Assembly: GCA_031282465.1 (NCBI GenBank)
Contig: JAITDR010000219.1
Location: forward strand, 1-6,971
Length of the DNA: 6,971 nucleotides
DNA from: Desulfovibrio sp.
Lineage (GTDB): Bacteria > Desulfobacterota > Desulfovibrionia > Desulfovibrionales > Desulfovibrionaceae
Direction: 5' to 3'
Positions within the stretch are counted from its first letter, which is position 1; every line of letters begins with the position of its first letter. The position numbers and the translations under genes were made by a program. This document shows, piece by piece, positions 1 to 3,945 of the stretch. The notes below the pieces were generated by a model, which did no database searches, was not told where the DNA came from, and worked only from the letters and a program-made list of their open reading frames with translations.

Positions 1-125
1 ACAGCAATAATGCCGATCCATGACTACTTGTTTCCTCCGTATTCATCGAAATTATTCATAAATATCCAATAGTTGTACAGTGATTAAAAGGACGGCCGGC
101 TCTGCCTCAAGTCTGAAAAAAGCGC

Positions 126-145
126 AAAAAAAAGCTCGGCGAGCT
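126..145 (-). terminator. Possible minus-strand intrinsic terminator with no obvious gene behind it
   Basis: Read on the minus strand, AGCTC-GCC-GAGCT forms a 5-bp stem with a 3-base loop and runs straight into eight T residues. The layout fits a rho-independent terminator for leftward transcription. The stem is short, and no credible minus-strand gene lies to its right, so it may be chance or serve an antisense transcript. Confidence 0.25.
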
Positions 146-232
146 GTTTGATACCTCGTACAAATCTTTTTTTCAGGTTCATCCTGCTTGAGCGTACTTG
201 GATTCATCGACTACGAGTAAGGGGCATCCGTT

Positions 233-261
233 TTGACATTTTTTCATAAAAAACCAATTAC
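233..261 (+). promoter_or_regulatory. Candidate sigma-70-type promoter for the nuclease gene
   Basis: A perfect TTGACA at 233-238 lies in an AT-rich stretch. With 17-base spacing the -10 position reads AATTAC (256-261), which matches only three of six consensus bases. If used, it would give a leader of over 200 bases before the nuclease gene. The call rests mainly on the -35 box and is weak. Confidence 0.25.
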
Positions 262-450
262 GACAACGTATCGGCGAATAATTGCCTTTTGCTGTTCGGG
301 CAGTAAAAGCCCTCCTCTGTACCTGGACAGGCCCAAAGGCATTTTCCGATGAAAGGAGACGTTACGGCCCCGGCACAGGGCATACGGATGTGCTGACCGG
401 ATTGCTCGCTGCTCCACGCGGCTCCGCGAAAAAAAATTTCTTGCCGTATC

Positions 451-1404
451 TTGCAAAATCGGGAAAACCGCACTACTTTACGCAAAGGGAGTAAGAAACC
501 GTATGGAAAAAAACCGCTGTCGCCGACAAACGACTTCATATTCCATAAAGTTTTCGCCGAACACAAAAGCATCCTTATAAGTTTCTTACAATCTGTATTG
601 GACTTGCCTGCTGACGAATATGAGGACATTAAAATTGTTGATCCGTCTTTGAAAAGAGAATATTTTGACGATAAACTCGGTATTTTGGATATAAAAGTTT
701 ATACAACAGCGAAAAAGATTATTGATGTCGAAATACAAGTTCGACGTCAAGCTGCTGTTTGGAAACGACTGCTGTTTTACAGCGCAAAGCTGATGCTGGA
801 ACAAGTAAAGAAAGGAAATGACTACAAACAGATAAATAAAGTGATAACGATTTATATTGCAGACCATATATTGATAAAAGACAATGATATATACCATAAC
901 TATTTTCAGCTTTATGATAAAAATACGAAAAAGGATTATCATGATTCTATAGCAATACATACATTGGAGCTTCCTAAGATACACAAATCTGATGGAACAT
1001 TGCTCTATAACTGGATGCAGTTTCTTAGAGCAAAAGACAAGGAGGACTTTATGATAGTTGCACAGACCAACCCGACGAGAGCGGAAGCATGTGATGTTAG
1101 ACAAGTCTTGAGTGCCGACGAACGGATACGCGCCTTGGCAGAGGCGAGAGAAAAGGCATATATGGATTATGATACCAACTTCAACGAGGCGCGTAGTGAA
1201 GGCTTACAGGCAGGGCGACAGGAAGGGCTACAGGAAGGGCGACAGGAAGGCATCCAGATAGGCGAACAGAAAGGGCGACAAGAAGAAAGACTGGCAGTTG
1301 CCGTAAACGCATTGCGAAAAAAAATACCCGTGAGAACAGTTGCCGAAATTACCGGCTTATCGGTTGATGAAGTAAATCAAATTGCTGCCGGGCTTATCGA
1401 CTAA
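451..1404 (+). CDS. Rpn-family recombination-promoting nuclease / putative transposase, with a problematic start
   Basis: The protein matches the Rpn/PD-(D/E)XK nuclease-transposase family, whose members are metal-dependent DNA endonucleases linked to RecA-independent recombination. Visible hallmarks are the N-terminal motif PLSPTNDFIFHKVF, and a nuclease core with Asp80 (ILDIKV) and the E-x-Q form of the last motif (Glu94, Gln96). A typical middle section includes LYDKNTKK and IHTLELPKI. Seven 4-residue G-x-Q-x repeats (1201-1284) and a short helical C-terminus follow. The frame is open from TTG 451 to TAA 1404 (317 aa), but TTG 451 has no ribosome-binding site. A good one, AAAGGGAG (485-491 is AAGGGAG), precedes ATG 503, which is in another frame. 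A -1 shift at A AAA AAC (508-514) would yield MEKKPLSPTNDF, the usual family N-terminus. The gene is therefore frameshifted, phase-variable, recoded or mis-sequenced. It is AT-rich relative to its neighbours, suggesting transfer. Family call is firm; start is not. Confidence 0.85.
   Translation: MQNRENRTTLRKGSKKPYGKKPLSPTNDFIFHKVFAEHKSILISFLQSVLDLPADEYEDIKIVDPSLKREYFDDKLGILDIKVYTTAKKIIDVEIQVRRQAAVWKRLLFYSAKLMLEQVKKGNDYKQINKVITIYIADHILIKDNDIYHNYFQLYDKNTKKDYHDSIAIHTLELPKIHKSDGTLLYNWMQFLRAKDKEDFMIVAQTNPTRAEACDVRQVLSADERIRALAEAREKAYMDYDTNFNEARSEGLQAGRQEGLQEGRQEGIQIGEQKGRQEERLAVAVNALRKKIPVRTVAEITGLSVDEVNQIAAGLID
485..514 (+). promoter_or_regulatory. Ribosome-binding site, ATG and slippery A7 heptamer at the nuclease start
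   Basis: AAGGGAG (485-491) lies 11 bases before ATG 503. Read from that ATG, the codons are ATG GAA AAA AAC, so the A run at 507-513 contains the heptamer A AAA AAC in the phase required for -1 tandem slippage. Without a shift this frame stops at TAA 578-580 after 25 codons. With a shift, or with one more A in the run, it enters the nuclease frame at CCG 514. Confidence 0.6.
1201..1284 (+). repeat. Seven 12-base in-frame tandem repeats in the nuclease gene
   Basis: Seven consecutive 12-base units with consensus GGGCGACAGGAA encode G-x-Q-x (GLQA, GRQE, GLQE, GRQE, GIQI, GEQK, GRQE). The second and fourth units are identical and the third differs by one base. Such charged Gly/Gln repeats near the C-terminus are common in this family, probably forming a helical linker. 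Unit number could vary between strains by slippage without breaking the frame. Confidence 0.8.
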
Positions 1405-1430
1405 CTGATCGGCTTCTGCGGCATAGTGCC

Positions 1431-1484
1431 GATCCGCCGGAATCCGCCTTGTGAGAAGGACGGTTTCCGGTGGATTCTGCTTTT
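1431..1484 (+). terminator. Long hairpin with T run, probable terminator of the nuclease gene
   Basis: Bases 1432-1442 pair with 1465-1475 (11 pairs, one G-U). After a T-T mismatch, CCG 1444-1446 pairs with CGG 1461-1463. After a bulged A, CCTT pairs with AAGG around the loop GTGAG (1451-1455). Downstream is TTCTGCTTTT. The stem is strong; the T run is interrupted, so termination efficiency is uncertain. A second hairpin, GATCGGC 1407-1413 with GCCGATC 1428-1434, overlaps its left edge and would compete with the outer pairs. Confidence 0.55.
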
Positions 1485-1639
1485 CAGTTACCGTTTGCCT
1501 CGGAAATGCAGCTTATGGCTTTGGCAATCATCTTGCGCCGCGCGGCATTCATGCTGTTCCTCCTCCACTTTCCGCACGTCCCGACCTCCGTCATGACACG
1601 CTCGCAGAATCGGCTGATATGTCAATATGTTCCATTGAA

Positions 1640-1671
1640 CGCATGAGTGAGGAAAAATTCAGGCTCATGCG
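1640..1671. promoter_or_regulatory. 8-bp perfect inverted repeat upstream of gmhA
   Basis: CGCATGAG (1640-1647) and CTCATGCG (1664-1671) are perfect inverted copies separated by 16 bases, about 125 bases before the gmhA start. The half-site spacing (24 bases centre to centre, just over two helical turns) would suit a dimeric repressor, and the arms could also pair in RNA. It lies just downstream of a weak promoter-like pair at 1593-1620. No known operator was recognised. Confidence 0.3.
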
Positions 1672-1796
1672 GAAAGGACGCCCCGCCGTCCGCGGGACAT
1701 TTGCCTTTATCCGGCGTTTCCTGTACACAGGTCCCCGCACAGCGTCCGGAGAGCATCGCGCCGCAGCGCTGTGTCTTTGCATTCGGAGGAAAACGC

Positions 1797-2462
1797 ATGC
1801 AGGCCGCAAAGCCTCACGAGTACGGCGGCGTCGACGAGCCGGCGCTGGTCAGAATACTTGAGCACGCCGAGCAGGGCGCCGAACTGCGCCGTCGTTTTTT
1901 CGCCGCCAACGCCGGCGTAATTGCGGCATCGGCATTGCGTATCGCCGTCATCCTCGCTCGAGGCAACAAGGTCATGATCTGCGGCAACGGCGGAAGCGCC
2001 GCCGACGCGCAACACATGGCCGCTGAATTCGTCAACCGCTTCCTCATGGATCGTCCTCCCTTGCCCGCCCTGGCCTTGACCACAGACAGCTCCATACTCA
2101 CGGCCGTCGGCAACGATTTCGGCTTCGACCAGGTGTTCGCCAAACAAATCAGCGCCCTCGGCAGACCCGGCGACCTGCTCATAGCCCTGTCCACGTCCGG
2201 CAACAGCATCGACGTCCTGCGCGCGCTGGAGGCAGCCCGCGAAGGCGGCATACACAGCCTGGGGCTGACGGGCAACGGAGGCGGCAAATGCGCCGCTCTC
2301 TGCGACTGCCTGATCAACGTGGACTCGACAGTCACCCCGCTGATTCAGGAAATCCACATCACGGTCGCCCATTTACTTTGCGGACTGACTGATTATTATC
2401 TCTTCGACAACGTAGGCGCGCTGACGCCCTGGCTCAAGGCGGGCAACACGCAACTGCCGTGA
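1797..2462 (+). CDS. gmhA: Phosphoheptose isomerase (sedoheptulose 7-phosphate isomerase), SIS domain
   Basis: GmhA converts D-sedoheptulose 7-phosphate to D-glycero-D-manno-heptose 7-phosphate, the first cytosolic step toward the ADP-heptose used in the LPS inner core. The start is ATG 1797 because GGAGGA (1785-1790) precedes it by six bases; the frame is open further upstream but without initiation signals. The 221-aa product is slightly longer than the usual 190-200 aa, with an N-terminal helical extension. The SIS core is clear: CGNGGSAADAQH (62-73), an LSTSGNS phosphosugar-binding loop (131-137) and TPLIQEIHITVAH (180-192). The metal and catalytic residues known from family structures are all present: His73, Glu77, Gln184 and His192, with the expected eight-residue Gln-His spacing. 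It begins the plus-strand gene set and is followed 44 bases later by the zinc-ribbon gene. Recognition is firm. Confidence 0.95.
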   Translation: MQAAKPHEYGGVDEPALVRILEHAEQGAELRRRFFAANAGVIAASALRIAVILARGNKVMICGNGGSAADAQHMAAEFVNRFLMDRPPLPALALTTDSSILTAVGNDFGFDQVFAKQISALGRPGDLLIALSTSGNSIDVLRALEAAREGGIHSLGLTGNGGGKCAALCDCLINVDSTVTPLIQEIHITVAHLLCGLTDYYLFDNVGALTPWLKAGNTQLP

Positions 2463-2466
2463 GCGG

Positions 2467-2480
2467 GGCCGGCGCCGGCC
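2467..2480. repeat. 14-bp perfect palindrome between gmhA and the zinc-ribbon gene
   Basis: GGCCGGCGCCGGCC is a perfect self-complementary sequence starting five bases after the gmhA stop. There is no T run after it, so it does not look like a terminator. In RNA it could form a small GC-rich hairpin that stabilises the upstream message or modulates coupling to the next gene. In DNA this GC-rich it may be chance. Confidence 0.4.
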
Positions 2481-2506
2481 GTCCATACCGCTTTGGAGAA
2501 CAGAGC

Positions 2507-2740
2507 ATGCCTATCTACGAATACCAATGCCCCGACTGCGCAACCGAATTTGAAGAACTGGTTTTCGGCGATGATTCGCCCGCCTGCCCCCATTGCGGGG
2601 GCACACGCGGTGAACGCCTGATGTCCAGACCCTGCCTGTACCGTCCGGCCGGCGCGCACGACGACTACAGCGCTTCCCCGCCGCCGTCCGGTGGCGGCTG
2701 CTGCGGTTGCACGGCCTCAAGCTGCGCGGGATGCCGGTAA
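2507..2740 (+). CDS. FmdB-family small zinc-ribbon protein
   Basis: The 77-aa product begins MPIYEYQCPDC, the characteristic opening of the FmdB/CxxC_CxxC_SSSS zinc-ribbon family. The family was named for a putative regulator of formamidase genes, and its biochemical role is mostly unknown. One zinc site is evident from CPDC (8-11) and CPHC (27-30). A Pro/Ser/Gly-rich linker leads to a Cys-rich tail, GGGCCGCTASSCAGCR, with five more cysteines (64, 65, 67, 72, 75) that could bind a second metal ion or iron-sulfur cluster; that is inference. ATG 2507 is chosen because GGAG (2495-2498) lies eight bases upstream and the protein then starts exactly at the family N-terminus. An in-frame GTG at 2459, overlapping the gmhA stop, is less likely. 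hemC follows after 10 bases, so co-transcription is likely. Confidence 0.85.
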   Translation: MPIYEYQCPDCATEFEELVFGDDSPACPHCGGTRGERLMSRPCLYRPAGAHDDYSASPPPSGGGCCGCTASSCAGCR

Positions 2741-2750
2741 CGCTCCTTTC

Positions 2751-3704
2751 ATGCAAAAATTTGTCATAGCCGCGCGCAGCAGCAGGCTTGCCCTGCGGCA
2801 GGCCGAGTATGTGCGCGACCTTCTGGCGCGGGCACGCGGTTGCGACTGCGAAATCATCGCGTTGAAGACAAGGGGCGACCTGATAACGGACGTCCCCCTG
2901 CACCGCATAGGCGGCAAGGGGCTGTTCGTCAAGGAAATCGAGGAAGCCCTGCTGGACGGACGCGCGGATATCGCGGTGCATTCCATGAAAGATTTGCCCG
3001 TGGGCCTGCCCCCCGGTCTGGTTCTGGGCGCGGTCCCTGCGCGGGAAAACCCCTTCGATATGCTGCTTTCGGCGCGCCTGCCCGGTCTGGACGCGCTGCC
3101 GGCCGGCGCGCGCGTCGGCACCGGCAGCCTGCGCCGCAGCGCCCAACTCAAGGCCTTGCGCCCGGACCTGGAAATCGCCCTGTTGCGCGGCAATGTGGAT
3201 ACCCGCCTCAAAAAACTGCTGCAAGGGGACTTCGACGCCGTGGTTATGGCCGCAGCCGGCCTGCGCCGGCTCGGCCTTGAGGCGCCGTTCACGGAACTGC
3301 TCGCCCCGCCGCGGTTTATCCCCGCGCCGGGCCAGGGCGCTTTGGCCCTGGAATGCCGCGAAGACCGGGAAGACGTGCGCGAAGCGCTTTCCGCCCTGCA
3401 CGATGCCGAGGTCGCCGACTGCGTTGCGGCGGAACGCGCGTTTCTGGCCGGGCTGGACGCGGGCTGTCGCGCGCCTGTGGCCGCCGCGGCCGTGCTTGGC
3501 GGAGACCGGCCTGATGCCGTCCTCAGCCTTGAAGGGCTCATCGCCGACCCGGAGGGCCGGCGCGTCGTCCGCGGCGAAATTTCCGGTCCCCGCCGCGAAG
3601 CGCGCGGGCTGGGTGCCGATCTGGCCGTGCAGGTCGCGTCCGCCGGGGGCGCGGACATCCTGCGCGAACTTTTCAATGCCGTGCAAGAAGAAGGTGGACT
3701 GTGA
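2751..3704 (+). CDS. hemC: Hydroxymethylbilane synthase (porphobilinogen deaminase)
   Basis: HemC polymerises four porphobilinogen molecules into hydroxymethylbilane in the cytosol, the precursor of uroporphyrinogen III and so of sirohaem, haem and cobalamin. The 317-aa product has normal length and all key parts. These are the N-terminal strand VIAARSSRLALRQAE, HSMKDLP with catalytic Asp81 (E. coli Asp84), GTGSLRRSAQ with substrate-binding Arg128/Arg129, and LRGNVDTRL. Then come PAPGQGALALECR and AGLDAGCRAPVA, where Cys239 should carry the dipyrromethane cofactor. ATG 2751 is chosen because it matches the family N-terminus; a GTG at 2691 would overlap the previous gene by 50 bases. No clear Shine-Dalgarno precedes it, so translation may be coupled to the zinc-ribbon gene ending 10 bases before. 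Its stop overlaps a GTG (3701), and its last codons are repeated 224 bases downstream. Confidence 0.96.
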   Translation: MQKFVIAARSSRLALRQAEYVRDLLARARGCDCEIIALKTRGDLITDVPLHRIGGKGLFVKEIEEALLDGRADIAVHSMKDLPVGLPPGLVLGAVPARENPFDMLLSARLPGLDALPAGARVGTGSLRRSAQLKALRPDLEIALLRGNVDTRLKKLLQGDFDAVVMAAAGLRRLGLEAPFTELLAPPRFIPAPGQGALALECREDREDVREALSALHDAEVADCVAAERAFLAGLDAGCRAPVAAAAVLGGDRPDAVLSLEGLIADPEGRRVVRGEISGPRREARGLGADLAVQVASAGGADILRELFNAVQEEGGL

Positions 3705-3721
3705 AGCTGTCCCGTTTCGCG
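3674..3721 (+). repeat. Copy A of the duplicated hemC-end / gene-start sequence
   Basis: This 48-base stretch covers the last codons of hemC (…QEEGGL stop) and the following GTG AAG. It matches 3898-3945 at 40 of 48 positions by hand alignment. The core 3688-3716 differs at only two positions, both transitions. It includes a ribosome-binding sequence AAGAAGG and the GTGA stop/start overlap. Confidence 0.75.
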
Positions 3722-3928
3722 TCCGCAGGGGTCATTTCCCCCGGCAAAGCGGACATCCGCAGCGAACTTGTCGGAGCGGTTCGACTGTTGCAACGCGCAT
3801 CCGCAAACGGGGAGTGCAGGGGGAATCATTCCCCCTGCCGGGGTCCGGGGCAGCGCCCCGGCCGCCGGAGGCGTACAGAATCAATGTTGCAATGCTCCGA
3901 TGCCGAACAACAAGAAGGTGGATTGTGA
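3701..3928 (+). CDS. Possible 75-codon linking ORF between hemC and the protease gene
   Basis: A GTG at 3701 overlaps the hemC stop (GTGA), is preceded by AAGAAGG at a suitable distance, and opens a 75-codon frame ending at TGA 3926-3928. That stop in turn overlaps the protease start GTG 3925. The predicted peptide is Arg/Gly-rich, has no recognisable domain and ends QQEGGL, copying the HemC tail, because both ends fall in the duplicated sequence. Its middle is encoded by the two-hairpin element. It is therefore more likely a by-product of duplication and insertion than a functional protein. Its reading could still carry ribosomes from hemC to the protease start. Confidence 0.25.
   Translation: MKLSRFASAGVISPGKADIRSELVGAVRLLQRASANGECRGNHSPCRGPGQRPGRRRRTESMLQCSDAEQQEGGL
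3721..3754 (+). repeat. Hairpin just downstream of hemC
   Basis: GTCCGC (3721-3726) can pair with GCGGAC (3749-3754), enclosing a second stem of GGGG (3728-3731) with CCCC (3737-3740). There is no T run after it, so it is not a standard terminator. It may stabilise the hemC message end or partly attenuate read-through. Confidence 0.4.
3786..3895 (+). repeat. REP-like two-hairpin element bordered by 11-bp direct repeats
   Basis: Two tight GC-rich hairpins lie side by side. GCAGGGGGAA (3816-3825) pairs with TTCCCCCTGC (3829-3838) around a TCA loop. CCGGGGC (3845-3851) pairs with GCCCCGG (3855-3861) around an AGC loop. The segment is bordered by TGTTGCAACGC (3786-3796) and TGTTGCAATGC (3885-3895), 10 of 11 identical. 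Paired hairpins of this style recur as intergenic repeats in many bacterial genomes, from memory including desulfovibrios. No T run follows, so it is not an ordinary terminator. Confidence 0.6.
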
Positions 3929-3945
3929 AGCCGTCCCGTTCCGTG
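3898..3945 (+). repeat. Copy B of the duplicated hemC-end / gene-start sequence
   Basis: This is the second copy of the hemC-tail sequence, 224 bases after copy A. It supplies the ribosome-binding site AAGAAGG (3912-3918) and the GTG (3925) used by the protease gene. Beyond the aligned part, both copies share GTCCGCAG followed shortly by ATTT (at 3721 and 3955), so the original duplication may have been longer. Confidence 0.75.

Larger units (their letters stand above)
1..450. other. Noncoding AT-rich region upstream of the Rpn-family nuclease gene
   Basis: No reading frame here has a convincing start, ribosome-binding site and protein-like composition. Visible items are a short minus-strand terminator-like hairpin (126-145), a consensus -35 box TTGACA at 233-238, and a small GC hairpin CGCG-GCTC-CGCG at 417-428 followed by an A tract. 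The part from about 290 to 430 is more GC-rich than its surroundings and could be a scrap of older sequence, but I recognise no gene in it. Confidence 0.6.
1405..1796. other. Noncoding region between the nuclease gene and gmhA
   Basis: Composition shifts here from AT-rich to the GC-rich background. The first 80 bases hold two overlapping hairpins, probably the nuclease gene's terminator. An 8-bp inverted repeat sits at 1640-1671. A weak promoter-like pair, ATGACA (1593-1598) and TGATAT (1615-1620) with 16-base spacing, lies just upstream of it. A small hairpin CCTG-TACA-CAGG lies near 1726-1737. The open frames crossing this region lack ribosome-binding sites and protein-like sequence. Confidence 0.6.

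Noticed and set aside
117..191. Short protein-like stretch (KLGELFDTSYKSFFQ) in the left noncoding region
   Set aside because: It is only about 24 codons between two stops, and I cannot link it to a family; too short to call a gene remnant.
282..494. 70-codon plus-strand frame ending just before ATG 503
   Set aside because: It has no ribosome-binding site and no recognisable domain; its end in the nuclease ribosome-binding site looks coincidental.
258..629. 123-codon minus-strand frame upstream of and overlapping the nuclease gene
   Set aside because: It has a few cysteines but no complete metal-binding pattern, no ribosome-binding site that I could identify, and it overlaps the nuclease gene.
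586..1104. 172-codon minus-strand frame opposite the nuclease gene
   Set aside because: It is an antisense shadow of the conserved nuclease core, made of Ile/Phe/Tyr-rich sequence without a domain or start signal.
1647..1796. 50-codon N-terminal extension of gmhA
   Set aside because: The first start has no ribosome-binding site, the residues are not GmhA-like, and GGAGGA lies just before ATG 1797.
1451..1861. 136-codon frame between the nuclease gene and gmhA
   Set aside because: It starts inside the terminator hairpin, is Arg/Ala-rich, and overlaps the gmhA start in another frame.
2511..3829. Two long minus-strand frames (391 and 370 codons) opposite hemC
   Set aside because: Both are antisense shadows of hemC, with Arg/Ser/Pro- or Gly/Gln-rich translations and no initiation signals.
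3193..3924. Upstream extension of the protease frame into hemC (would give 1081 aa)
   Set aside because: The extension is hemC read in another frame, is Arg/Pro-rich, and lacks a ribosome-binding site; GTG 3925 has one and gives normal family length.
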